Assembly: GCA_012522185.1 (NCBI GenBank) | Contig: JAAYKY010000041.1 | Location: forward strand, 1-64,000 | Reading direction: 5' to 3' | Length of the DNA stretch: 64,000 nt | DNA from: Flavobacteriaceae bacterium | GTDB taxonomy: Bacteria; Bacteroidota; Bacteroidia; Flavobacteriales; Weeksellaceae | In this document: positions 8,213-15,456 of the stretch, piece by piece | How positions within the stretch are numbered: position 1 is the stretch's first letter | How the letters are laid out: each line of letters begins with the position of its first letter | Position numbers and translations under genes: made by a program | Notes under the pieces: generated by a model | Told to the model about the DNA's origin: nothing | Seen by the model: only the letters and a program-made list of their open reading frames with translations | The model's database searches: none

Positions 8213-8557
8213 ATGCCAAGATCAGTAAATTCAGTAGCGTCAAGAGCGCGCAGAAAAAAGTTGATGAAGTTAGCCAAAGGTTACTTCGGACGCAGAAAAA
8301 ATGTATGGACCGTAGCTAAAAACGCGGTTGAAAAAGGATTGGTTTATGCTTACCGTGACCGTCGTCAGAAAAAGAGAAACTTCCGTGCTTTGTGGATTCA
8401 AAGAATCAACGCGGGAGCTAGACTTCACGGAATGTCTTATTCACAATTTATGGGTGCACTTAAAAAGTCAGACATCGAATTGAACCGTAAAGTTCTTGCC
8501 GATTTGGCTATGAATCACCCGGAAGCTTTCAAAGCAATTGTAGAAAAAGTAAAATAA
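8213..8557 (+). CDS. rplT: 50S ribosomal protein L20
   Basis: A 114-residue basic protein with the L20 signatures [48 protein letters not shown] and [17 protein letters not shown] in order. L20 is an early 23S rRNA-binding assembly protein and an autogenous regulator of infC-rpmI-rplT operons in other bacteria. It ends the operon and is followed by a strong terminator. Confidence 0.98.
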   Translation: MPRSVNSVASRARRKKLMKLAKGYFGRRKNVWTVAKNAVEKGLVYAYRDRRQKKRNFRALWIQRINAGARLHGMSYSQFMGALKKSDIELNRKVLADLAMNHPEAFKAIVEKVK

Positions 8558-8580
8558 ATTAAATCACATAAAACGTTTGT

Positions 8581-8610
8581 AAATCCCGCCCGAAAGAGCG
8601 GGATTTTTTT
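8581..8610 (+). terminator. Intrinsic terminator of the thrS-rplT operon
   Basis: AAATCCCGC (8581-8589) pairs with GCGGGATTT (8599-8607) around a CCGAAAGA-type loop, followed by an unbroken T-run to 8610. It begins 23 bases after the rplT stop. Confidence 0.9.
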
Positions 8611-8620
8611 GAATTCTATA

Positions 8621-8716
8621 AGATTATAATCCATTAATTATATAAAATCAATAGATTACAATCCATTAATTACATAAAAATAGTAGATTATAATCTGGGT
8701 TTTTATACTTTAGCGG
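8621..8716 (+). promoter_or_regulatory. Three palindromes repeated at exactly 32 bp before an AAA ATPase gene
   Basis: The palindrome GATTATAATC occurs at 8622-8631 and 8686-8695, with a one-base variant GATTACAATC at 8654-8663; each starts exactly 32 bp after the previous one, about three helical turns. The first two 32-bp units also share most of their flanks (CCATTAATTA.ATAAAA), whereas the third runs into the promoter-like TATACTTTAG at 8705-8714 just before the ATG at 8728. Same-face spacing of dyad sites suggests a cooperative operator. Confidence 0.6.
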
Positions 8717-8727
8717 AAAGTCAAGGC

Positions 8728-9855
8728 ATGAGCATTCAAAGGAAATTAAGGAATCATCTCATATCCAAATGGGATTCCGGGAAAGTAATTTTGGTAACAG
8801 GTCCGCGGCAAGTAGGGAAAACTACTTTGATTCATTCGCTATGCAGAGAAAAGGGAAACTATCTGTTTTTGAATGGAGATGATCCGGAGGACAGAGTTTT
8901 ACTGGAAGATGCTGGAGAGAAAAAACTTCGACAAATCATCGGAGATCATACAGGAATTTTTATAGATGAAGCACAGCGCATCAAAAACATTGGAATTTTA
9001 CTTAAAATTATTCATGATCGAATTGACAATGTTAGCGTGCTGGCGAGTGGCTCTTCGGTGATTGGCTTAAATGAGGAAATAAATGAACCTTTAACCGGCA
9101 GGAAATGCGAATTTAATTTGTTCCCTTTTAGTTGGGAAGAAATGAATCAACATTTTGGGTATTTAGAAAATCAAAAAAACCTTTCATCTTATTTGATTTA
9201 CGGAATGTATCCGGAGGTCATAACGCATCCCAATGAAAAGGAAGACATCCTGAAAGAATTGAGCAAAAGTTATTTGTATAAAGATTTATTACAACATAAA
9301 GGGATTAGAAAACCGGAACTATTAGATAAAATTTTACTCGCTTTGGCTTTGCAGGTTGGGCAAGAAGTCAACTATAATGAATTGGCAAATTTAGTGCGTG
9401 CAGATCGTTCTACAGTAGAAGAATACATTTCTCTTTTGGAAAAAACCTATGTCATTTTCCGTTTACTTCCACTGAGCCGAAACATTCGGAATGAAATCAG
9501 CACTTCACGTAAAATTTATTTCTATGACAATGGAATTCGAAATGCAATCATAGGAGATTTCAAACCCCTTGAATTTCGGCAAGATATCGAGGCATTATGG
9601 GAGAACTTCATGGTTTCGGAGCGAATAAAGAAATTGCGATACGATGATTGGTCCGGAAGATATTATTTCTGGCGGACCTATCAGCAACAGGAAATTGACT
9701 GGATCGAAGAGTCGGATTCCAAATTCAATGCTTTTGAATTCAAATGGAATCCAAAAAAAGGGAAATCAAAATTTTCGAAGACCTTTTTGGCTAATTATCC
9801 GGTAGAATTGACTTCTGTTATTTCACCCAAAAACTTAGATGAATTTTTGCTGTAA
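8728..9855 (+). CDS. AAA+ ATPase with DUF4143 C-terminal domain
   Basis: A 375-residue protein of the AAA_14/DUF4143 type. Walker A GPRQVGKT is at 25-32, Walker B IFIDEAQ at 77-83, a sensor-like LASGSS at 105-110 and the Arg of LTGRKCEF follows. From about residue 200 it has a winged-helix-like part (NYNELANLVRADRSTVEEYI) and then the DUF4143 nuclease-like region with FYDNGIRNAI, EALWENFM and YYFWRTYQQQEIDWI, ending with an FEFKWNP Glu-x-Lys motif. The role of these ATPases is unclear; they are common, strain-variable genes. It is a single-gene unit behind the 32-bp palindromes. Autoregulation is my inference. Confidence 0.88.
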   Translation: MSIQRKLRNHLISKWDSGKVILVTGPRQVGKTTLIHSLCREKGNYLFLNGDDPEDRVLLEDAGEKKLRQIIGDHTGIFIDEAQRIKNIGILLKIIHDRIDNVSVLASGSSVIGLNEEINEPLTGRKCEFNLFPFSWEEMNQHFGYLENQKNLSSYLIYGMYPEVITHPNEKEDILKELSKSYLYKDLLQHKGIRKPELLDKILLALALQVGQEVNYNELANLVRADRSTVEEYISLLEKTYVIFRLLPLSRNIRNEISTSRKIYFYDNGIRNAIIGDFKPLEFRQDIEALWENFMVSERIKKLRYDDWSGRYYFWRTYQQQEIDWIEESDSKFNAFEFKWNPKKGKSKFSKTFLANYPVELTSVISPKNLDEFLL

Positions 9856-9857
9856 TC

Positions 9858-9888
9858 AACCTAACAGGGTTTAAAACACTGTTAGGTT
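9858..9888. terminator. Hairpin between convergent genes
   Basis: AACCTAACAG (9858-9867) pairs perfectly with CTGTTAGGTT (9879-9888) around an 11-base AT-rich loop. It sits between the stops of two convergent genes, as expected for a bidirectional terminator, but the following T-run is short. The same AACCTAACAGG-type sequence is, from memory, a frequent intergenic element in this phylum. Confidence 0.5.
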
Positions 9889-9901
9889 TCAATGAATGAA
9901 A

Positions 9902-11242
9902 TTATAAATGTTTATCCAATAAAGTTCGGATTTCAGGATCCGAAGGACGCGGCGCATCGGCCAACAATATATTTCCATTTTGATCAATCAAAATGAATCT
10001 CGGGATTCCTTTGATACCGTATTCACGGACAAATTCTGATTTCCAATCCTTATCTGAGAACAATTGAACACCTTCCAATTCGCGATCCTTTACCATTTTC
10101 TGCCATTTCCCAAAATCCTCTTTTGGGTCTATGGACATACTTACAAATTGAATGTTTTTATCGCTATAGTCGGTTTGTAATTCTTTCAATGAAGGTATTT
10201 CACGAAGGCAAGGCCCACACCAAGTCGCCCAAACATCTACATAGACCAAATTCCCTTTCAGGTCATCCAAGGAAATCATTTTACCGTTGATGTCCGGATA
10301 ATTAAATTTAGGAGAAGGACTTCCTGGCAATAATTTCTCTACTTCCGCAAAGATTTCTTCAGCAATCTCTATCAGCTCCTTATCATTGGAATTTTCACGA
10401 ATAAAATCCATATACGCACGCGAATCCGGATGCGCAGACTCCATTCGGTTCAATAGCCCCTCGCCCATCATCGCATCTTTAATTTTCCCTGAGTTAATCG
10501 ATTTATATAATTTTAAGGTTTCCTCAAGAGATTCCGACTCTCCCAAAAGATCCCCGTAGCTGTACTTTAAAAATTCGCGATACGCCGGAATAGCAAGGAA
10601 TTCCTCTTCATCATCCAAGTTTATAGTTTCGGTTTCATTCATGAAATCGGTCGGCAATTCAGGCTCTTTGCGATTAAAATATTTATAAGCCATCGGATAT
10701 TGAAGAAGCAAAATTTGCTGAAAATAGTAATTGTTCTTTTTTTCCAGGTTTTTAAATTCAGGATTAAGTTCTTCGACCTCTAGTTGTTGATCCAATTCCT
10801 CTTTAAATGCCAATAATTCTTTTTGGAAATCCGCTGGTTCTGAGGAATAAAGCTCACGCATATTGGATTGGAACTCATTCATTCTCAAGTTTTTTTGAGC
10901 TAAGAAATTATTTTCTTTTTCTGAGCTTCCTCCAAAAACAATGCTTTTTTCGAAATCATTCATATCCGCTGAAACAAATAAACTATCGCCTGGAGAAAGG
11001 AAAACTTGCGCTGTTCTTCTTCCAATATGAATTTCATAGAAACCTGATTCATTGATCTTCAGGGTGTCATTGAATTCTCCGAATTGAAGAACAAAAGTTT
11101 TTTCCTCTCCATTCCTCACCAAAAAGATACTGTCGATGCTCGAATTCTCGATTGTTCCTGCAAAACGAGCAAAATTCTTTTTATCACTACATGCCGTTAT
11201 GGTCATGAGGACAACAAAAGCCAAAATGAAATAATTTTTCAT
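9902..11242 (-). CDS. TlpA-family thioredoxin-like lipoprotein
   Basis: A 446-residue envelope protein. The signal peptide ends in a lipobox (TITAC, Cys18). Residues about 25-120 resemble the DUF4369 beta domain often found before thioredoxin domains in this phylum, a helical middle follows, and a TlpA/AhpC-type thioredoxin domain starts near 310 with the redox site WCGPC at 341-345 and the cis-Pro GIPRF near 409. Such proteins act as thiol-disulfide reductases on envelope proteins or cytochrome assembly; the substrate is unknown. It lies downstream of plsC and rnhA on the same strand with 40 bases between, so it may be read through from them. Confidence 0.88.
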   Translation of the reverse strand: MKNYFILAFVVLMTITACSDKKNFARFAGTIENSSIDSIFLVRNGEEKTFVLQFGEFNDTLKINESGFYEIHIGRRTAQVFLSPGDSLFVSADMNDFEKSIVFGGSSEKENNFLAQKNLRMNEFQSNMRELYSSEPADFQKELLAFKEELDQQLEVEELNPEFKNLEKKNNYYFQQILLLQYPMAYKYFNRKEPELPTDFMNETETINLDDEEEFLAIPAYREFLKYSYGDLLGESESLEETLKLYKSINSGKIKDAMMGEGLLNRMESAHPDSRAYMDFIRENSNDKELIEIAEEIFAEVEKLLPGSPSPKFNYPDINGKMISLDDLKGNLVYVDVWATWCGPCLREIPSLKELQTDYSDKNIQFVSMSIDPKEDFGKWQKMVKDRELEGVQLFSDKDWKSEFVREYGIKGIPRFILIDQNGNILLADAPRPSDPEIRTLLDKHL

Positions 11243-11282
11243 GGAATTTATTTAATTTATTACCTATACAAATATTCTGCAT

Positions 11283-11768
11283 TTAAAATAAACCGGTGTT
11301 GGTTTCTTTTTCCTGATTTTCAAAACCTTGATCAATTTCCAGCTCCGAAGCGTTCGCCGCCGCTACTGCAAGTTCATCAGCTCTTTCGTTCAGAAGGTTT
11401 CCCGCATGGCCTTTTACCCACTGGAAATGAACAATGTGCCTTCGATACGCAATCAAAAACCTTCGCCATAAATCTTCATTCTTTTTCCCTTTAAAGGACT
11501 TTTTCTCCCATCCAAACAACCATTTTTTATCTACGGCATCACATACATAACGGGAGTCTGTATAAATCGTTATTTCGGATTTTGGTTTTTTCAACTTTTC
11601 CAAAGCTGAAATTACCGCCAAGAGCTCCATTCGGTTGTTGGTAGTCAATCGAAAACCGCGCGAGAACTCTTTTTTTACTTTCATTTCGGTTTCAATTAGA
11701 ACCACTCCGAAACCACCCGGTCCCGGGTTCCCAAGTGAAGAACCGTCTGTATATGCAATTATGGCCAA
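11283..11768 (-). CDS. rnhA: Ribonuclease HI
   Basis: A 161-residue enzyme that cuts the RNA strand of RNA-DNA hybrids. The catalytic carboxylates are all visible: Asp8 (YTDGSS), Glu48 (NRMELLAV), Asp71 (YTDSRYV) and Asp131 (ERADELA), with the active-site His121 (VKGHAGN). It follows plsC after only three bases, so both are translated from one mRNA; the shared promoter is the box at 12520-12527. Confidence 0.96.
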   Translation of the reverse strand: MAIIAYTDGSSLGNPGPGGFGVVLIETEMKVKKEFSRGFRLTTNNRMELLAVISALEKLKKPKSEITIYTDSRYVCDAVDKKWLFGWEKKSFKGKKNEDLWRRFLIAYRRHIVHFQWVKGHAGNLLNERADELAVAAANASELEIDQGFENQEKETNTGLF

Positions 11769-11771
11769 TAT

Positions 11772-12512
11772 TTATCCTTTAATTAATTCCTGAAAGATTT
11801 TTTGATGACAAATTTCTTTGATTCCATCTTTATCTTTCAAACTTAATTCTTTTGTGTGGATTATGTCCAATAATTCCACTTTGACTTTCCCTGGATAGCC
11901 TTCCGTCCATGAAAAAGGAAACATTTCATTCAAGCCTTTGATAGCATAAACCGCAATCGGTAAATCAGTTGAAATCGAAATCGTGAAAGCTCCGTCCTTG
12001 AATGGGTCTAAAACTTTATTTCGATCATCAGAAACGCCTCCTTCTGGGAAGATGACGATGCTGTTTCCTTCTTTTATCTTTTCTTTGGCAAGTTTTACAA
12101 CTCTTGTTTTACTTCGGGCATCTGAACGGTTAACCATTATACAGATTCTACGGTAAATAGTCCCAAAAATGGGTATTTTGGCTAACTCTTCCTTTCCGAC
12201 AAACACAATTGGATGCTGGGGATGAATGATTGCCATGACCATGATATCGAGAACAGAAGTATGATTGGAAATAAACATATAGGATGCCTCAGGATCCAGT
12301 TTTCCTTGTTGCGAATAATCCAATCGAAAACCAGAGCCATAGAAAATCAATAACGCCCAAAGTCGAATTCCCTTATAGGCGAGTGGAAAGGTTTTAGAGG
12401 AAAGTGAAAGTGGAAATGTCCAAAAAACCCCAATGGTTAGGACAAAGAAAGAAGTGAGAAACAAAAACCAAGATTTCCAAAGAATGGAAACAAATTTTCT
12501 GAATGCTTTCAT
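11772..12512 (-). CDS. plsC: 1-acyl-sn-glycerol-3-phosphate acyltransferase
   Basis: A 246-residue membrane acyltransferase that makes phosphatidic acid. An N-terminal hydrophobic region (about 12-33) precedes the acyltransferase motifs: NHTSVLD with His84 and Asp89 (HX4D), and FPEGGVS at 155-161 binding the glycerol phosphate. The length is normal. ATG 12510-12512 lies seven bases after a TAATTTTG promoter box, suggesting a very short or absent leader. It is the first gene of a plsC-rnhA unit. Confidence 0.93.
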   Translation of the reverse strand: MKAFRKFVSILWKSWFLFLTSFFVLTIGVFWTFPLSLSSKTFPLAYKGIRLWALLIFYGSGFRLDYSQQGKLDPEASYMFISNHTSVLDIMVMAIIHPQHPIVFVGKEELAKIPIFGTIYRRICIMVNRSDARSKTRVVKLAKEKIKEGNSIVIFPEGGVSDDRNKVLDPFKDGAFTISISTDLPIAVYAIKGLNEMFPFSWTEGYPGKVKVELLDIIHTKELSLKDKDGIKEICHQKIFQELIKG

Positions 12513-12519
12513 CGGGATA

Positions 12520-12527
12520 CAAAATTA
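12520..12527 (-). promoter_or_regulatory. plsC-rnhA -7 box TAATTTTG
   Basis: A perfect TAnnTTTG match on the minus strand, seven bases before the plsC ATG. It belongs to the group of start-proximal promoters in this window. Confidence 0.5.
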
Positions 12528-12551
12528 AACAATCTCTCGATTTCAGAAAAT

Positions 12552-12587
12552 AAAAAACCCTGTCTCAACTAAGTCGAGACAGGGTTT
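12552..12587 (-). terminator. Terminator of the Ala/Glu-rich lipoprotein gene
   Basis: AAACCCTGTCTC (12555-12566) pairs over twelve bases with GAGACAGGGTTT (12576-12587). Read on the minus strand it is followed by a T-run (12557-12552), placing it directly downstream of the lipoprotein gene ending at 12611 and upstream of the plsC promoter. Confidence 0.9.
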
Positions 12588-12610
12588 GCGTTTTATAAAG
12601 GTTTCGCTAA

Positions 12611-12889
12611 TTATTCAGCAATCTCTTCAGCAACAGCTTCTACTTCATCAGCAGCAGCTTCTACACCTTCAGCAGCATTGTCCAATGCCTCAGCACCAGC
12701 TTCTTCTCCTTCAGTGATAGCAGCGTCAACAGCGTCTTCTGCAGACTCAAGAGTTGCATCAGCGTTTTCTACAGCTTCATCAGCAGCAGCTTCGATTGTA
12801 GTGTCAGCTTTTTGCTCACAAGCGATGTTAGTGAAAGACAATCCTACTACAGCTAACAAAGCGAATCCTTTTACAAATACTTTTTTCAT
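12611..12889 (-). CDS. Small Ala/Glu-rich acidic lipoprotein
   Basis: A 92-residue protein whose signal peptide ends in TNIAC (Cys24), predicting lipidation and envelope location. The mature part is almost entirely A, E, D, V with T, G and N, and repeats hydrophobic positions every three to four residues, so it should form a long amphipathic helix, reminiscent of small coiled-coil lipoproteins. I do not recognise a family. ATG 12887-12889 is chosen because an upstream in-frame extension to 12925 covers the promoter box at 12923-12930 and would put residues before the signal peptide. The strong terminator suggests high expression. Confidence 0.85.
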   Translation of the reverse strand: MKKVFVKGFALLAVVGLSFTNIACEQKADTTIEAAADEAVENADATLESAEDAVDAAITEGEEAGAEALDNAAEGVEAAADEVEAVAEEIAE

Positions 12890-12922
12890 AATTAAAATTT
12901 TTTTAATGGTTTTTATTTGTGT

Positions 12923-12930
12923 CAAAAGTA
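12923..12930 (-). promoter_or_regulatory. Lipoprotein gene -7 box TACTTTTG
   Basis: A perfect TAnnTTTG on the minus strand, 33 bases before the ATG of the Ala/Glu-rich lipoprotein gene. It rules out the longer open frame starting at 12925. Confidence 0.5.
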
Positions 12931-12973
12931 CATTAGCTTTGCTTATACGCTTTGAAAATGCGTTGTAATGTCT

Positions 12974-12991
12974 TTGTAAATTAATTTACAA
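12974..12991. promoter_or_regulatory. 18-bp perfect palindrome in divergent intergenic region
   Basis: TTGTAAATT is followed directly by its reverse complement AATTTACAA, and a third TTTACAAAA follows at 12992-13000. The site lies between the lipoprotein gene (reading left) and the membrane-protein gene (reading right), about 45 bp behind the lipoprotein -7 box. It looks like a dimer-binding operator that could serve either gene. Confidence 0.45.
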
Positions 12992-13032
12992 TTTACAAAA
13001 CGCTACATATCAATTAATTAAACCTTAAATAA

Positions 13033-14046
13033 TTGAATAAATTATCTGAAATAGTTTTGTTTGATTTATTAAAAAAAGACGTTACGAAGCGTTTTTTCGA
13101 GTCAAATTCAGCAGCTTCACCTGAAATTTCCGATTGGAAAGGGCAAGACATCGTCAATTTTCAGGAAGATGTTTTTGCGAAAACTAAATCAACTCTCAGC
13201 GAAAAATGGTTTTATACATATTTTAAATCTGAATTTAAAAAGCTTCCTCGAATTGACATGCTCAATATCCTCGCCCAGTACGCCGGCTATTCGGGCTGGT
13301 CGGAATTTGTGCAACATCATCAGATGGAATCAACACCTGGCGAAGAAAAGGAAGTTAAGGTTGAACCTGAAATTCAGCCCGAAATTTCAGAACCGGTGCA
13401 GAAAGAAGAAGAGAAGCCTCAAAATCCACCTCCTAAAAAGAAATCCCGATTGGTTCCGGTTTTAATTTTCAGCCTTTTGGCCATCGGATTGCTCAGCACA
13501 GGAGCCTATTTTGCGTTTATTTATCAGAAAACTTATGCTTTTTGCTTTGTGGATTCCGACCGAAATTCCATGATTACCGAACCGATTGAAATCACAATTG
13601 CGCGTAAAAATTTTACGCCTCTTGAGCTTTTTACTGAAAAGGGTTGCATAGAATTTGCTTCTAAAGAAGACACCTTATTGATGACCGTCAAATCAACTTA
13701 TTATAAACAAGACACATTTAAAATTAACCTGCACCATTATCAGGGCATGGAAACCATCCGACTCGAACCCGATGATTACAAAGTGATGCTTCGGCATTAT
13801 TCCAAATCTTCGCAAAGCGTAAAGGAACGGATTAAAATGCTCGATGAGATGATTGCAGACGACGCATTGATTTATCAAGTATATGATAATGAGTACTTTG
13901 GGGTAGAGGTATTGAGCAAAAAGCAATACATCAATTTAGTATCCCTGCCTACAAGTTCGTTAAAGAATTTCACGCTAATTGAAGCGGAAAGGAAAAGCGG
14001 AAAAATTGTGAAAATTAAATTTAAAATCCACTCAGATGAAAGTTAA
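13033..14046 (+). CDS. Membrane protein of unknown function, first of an envelope gene pair
   Basis: A 337-residue protein starting at TTG. Residues 1-100 form a cytoplasmic helical domain (LFDLLKKDVTKRFFE, KWFYTYFKSEFKKLPRIDMLN, YSGWSEF) that I recall from flavobacterial proteins of unknown function. A Pro/Glu/Lys-rich linker (about 105-140) leads to one membrane helix at about 142-164. The remaining ~170 residues are periplasmic with a beta-rich region. This anti-sigma-like topology suggests signalling or scaffolding, but no known domain supports that. The next gene overlaps its 3' end by 11 bases. Confidence 0.72.
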   Translation: MNKLSEIVLFDLLKKDVTKRFFESNSAASPEISDWKGQDIVNFQEDVFAKTKSTLSEKWFYTYFKSEFKKLPRIDMLNILAQYAGYSGWSEFVQHHQMESTPGEEKEVKVEPEIQPEISEPVQKEEEKPQNPPPKKKSRLVPVLIFSLLAIGLLSTGAYFAFIYQKTYAFCFVDSDRNSMITEPIEITIARKNFTPLELFTEKGCIEFASKEDTLLMTVKSTYYKQDTFKINLHHYQGMETIRLEPDDYKVMLRHYSKSSQSVKERIKMLDEMIADDALIYQVYDNEYFGVEVLSKKQYINLVSLPTSSLKNFTLIEAERKSGKIVKIKFKIHSDES

Positions 14047-14626
14047 ACTCTTAATAATCCTAATTCTGGGCTTTGGTTTTTTCGTTAGTTCATGTAAAAA
14101 TGAAACGACTTTTCAGGGGAATCATGACCCTGAAGTCATTAAAACCTATAAAAATCAGTCCACAGCGGTATCCCGAATGGATTCACTGGCTTCTGTGAAT
14201 TTTATCACACGACAGAAATTGACAGAAGTATATGAGCTCAGTTCTTTGTACTCCTCCAATCCAAACGATAGTTTACTTAGAGAAATTCTTTATCCTCAGA
14301 TGCAGAGTTATTTCTTGAAGAATGATTCGGTGGAAATTCGGACTATTTTGAGTGAATTGGATTCTCTAAGAGTCCATTTTGTAGAAATTGGAAACCTTAG
14401 ACTCAACAAAAAAGATTCGCTACGCCCGGATTCAGTTAAATTAGTAGATTATAGTGTTCGCTATTTTTCTCAGGACAAAAAGCTCATTGACTCTCTTCAG
14501 AAAACGGCTCAATATATTTTGAAAAAGGAACCCAAAAAGTTCAAACATGAATTTATTTTCTACTTCAACGACCTTAGTACCCCTCAAGTAGAAAATGATA
14601 CAATTTCTTCAGGTGTCACGCAATAA
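14036..14626 (+). CDS. Putative lipoprotein, second of an envelope gene pair
   Basis: A 196-residue protein with a signal peptide ending in VSSC (Cys20), so probably a lipoprotein. The mature part is helical and rich in Ser, Asp and Leu (many DSL-type segments); I recognise no family. It overlaps the preceding membrane-protein gene by 11 bases, implying coupled translation and a shared job in the envelope. Its last 43 bases overlap, head-on, the end of the fthC-like gene on the opposite strand. Confidence 0.7.
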   Translation: MKVKLLIILILGFGFFVSSCKNETTFQGNHDPEVIKTYKNQSTAVSRMDSLASVNFITRQKLTEVYELSSLYSSNPNDSLLREILYPQMQSYFLKNDSVEIRTILSELDSLRVHFVEIGNLRLNKKDSLRPDSVKLVDYSVRYFSQDKKLIDSLQKTAQYILKKEPKKFKHEFIFYFNDLSTPQVENDTISSGVTQ

Positions 14627-15144
14627 TCCAATGGGACGTCCTGAGTGAAAATCTCAAATTCTTGATTTATGGGAGGAAAAAAGTTCAATCCCAGTTTCAA
14701 AATCGGATAATTTATATCGCCCAAAAACCGATCATAATAGCCGCCTCCGTACCCAATCCGGTTTCCGGAAAGATCACAAACAAGCATTGGCATGAGAATT
14801 ACATCAATAGGCAAATCTGTTTTGAGGCATTCCAAAGGCTCAGGCACATTGAACTTCCCAATTGTCCATTCCGCATCAGCATTTATCAAGCAAGAATGCA
14901 TTTTTTCTCCTTCAACTTTGGGCACGAGGACTGTTTTTCCGTGCTCATGAAGATATTCGATAATAGGAAAAGTATTGACTTCGTGGTTCTGCACAATTGG
15001 AACAAATACATGAAAAACGGATTTCTCCCAAATCGGCATTGATATCAGCTTCTGAAGAATTTTTTGGCTGAATTCCTGTATTTCAACTTCAGAAAGCCGA
15101 ATTCTTTTGGATTTATAAAGCGCTCTGAGTTGGGATTTATTCAT
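14584..15144 (-). CDS. 5-formyltetrahydrofolate cyclo-ligase
   Basis: A 186-residue cytoplasmic enzyme that uses ATP to convert 5-formyl-THF to 5,10-methenyl-THF. The family's phosphate- and folate-binding motif GYGGGYYDRF is at 131-140, the basic N terminus (QLRALYKSKR) and the MPMLVCDLSGNRI strand are present, and the length is normal. ATG 15142-15144 overlaps the stop of the upstream ferredoxin gene in an ATGA, which fixes the start and implies translational coupling; a longer in-frame start at 15177 would lie inside the ferredoxin gene. Confidence 0.93.
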   Translation of the reverse strand: MNKSQLRALYKSKRIRLSEVEIQEFSQKILQKLISMPIWEKSVFHVFVPIVQNHEVNTFPIIEYLHEHGKTVLVPKVEGEKMHSCLINADAEWTIGKFNVPEPLECLKTDLPIDVILMPMLVCDLSGNRIGYGGGYYDRFLGDINYPILKLGLNFFPPINQEFEIFTQDVPLDYCVTPEEIVSFST

Positions 15145-15371
15145 GTTTCCTTCACCGAAATTATGTTTACCGGACAAGCTTTGGCGGCGCGTTCACAATC
15201 CTCGAAGATACTGTGGTCGGGATCCTTTAAAGTGTAAAAGCCTTTCTTATCAACCGATCTCAACAAAACGGATTTACCGTCTTTCTTGGACATACGGAAT
15301 TTCTCCGGTGCCAGCTCAGCGCAATAATTGCAGCCAATACATTTGTCCCTTTGTAAAGTTATGATAACCAT
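15141..15371 (-). CDS. 4Fe-4S ferredoxin
   Basis: A 76-residue protein with a single 4Fe-4S binding set, CxxCxxC at Cys11, Cys14 and Cys17 plus Cys66 in ACPV; Cys59 may form a disulfide or be free. This is the pattern of low-potential monocluster ferredoxins that serve as electron donors. It overlaps the fthC-like gene by four bases and lies just downstream of the U32 gene, whose product probably carries an Fe-S cluster; I infer it may donate electrons to that protein. ATG 15369-15371 is preferred over ATG 15378 because MVIITLQRDKCIGC fits the usual short N terminus. Confidence 0.9.
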   Translation of the reverse strand: MVIITLQRDKCIGCNYCAELAPEKFRMSKKDGKSVLLRSVDKKGFYTLKDPDHSIFEDCERAAKACPVNIISVKET

Positions 15372-15456
15372 TAAGTGCAAAGTTTAAAGCTTCTGGTTTA
15401 AGGCATCAAGTTTTTTCATTCTAACTAACACTCAAACCCTTTACTTTCCTTCTATT

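Noticed and set aside
8128-8319. 63-codon frame overlapping the rplT start
   Set aside because: It overlaps rplT in another frame and lacks any ribosomal or other domain; the coding signal belongs to rplT.
8621-8716. CRISPR-like array
   Set aside because: Only three units, spacers as conserved as the repeats, and no cas genes; it is better explained as phased operator sites.
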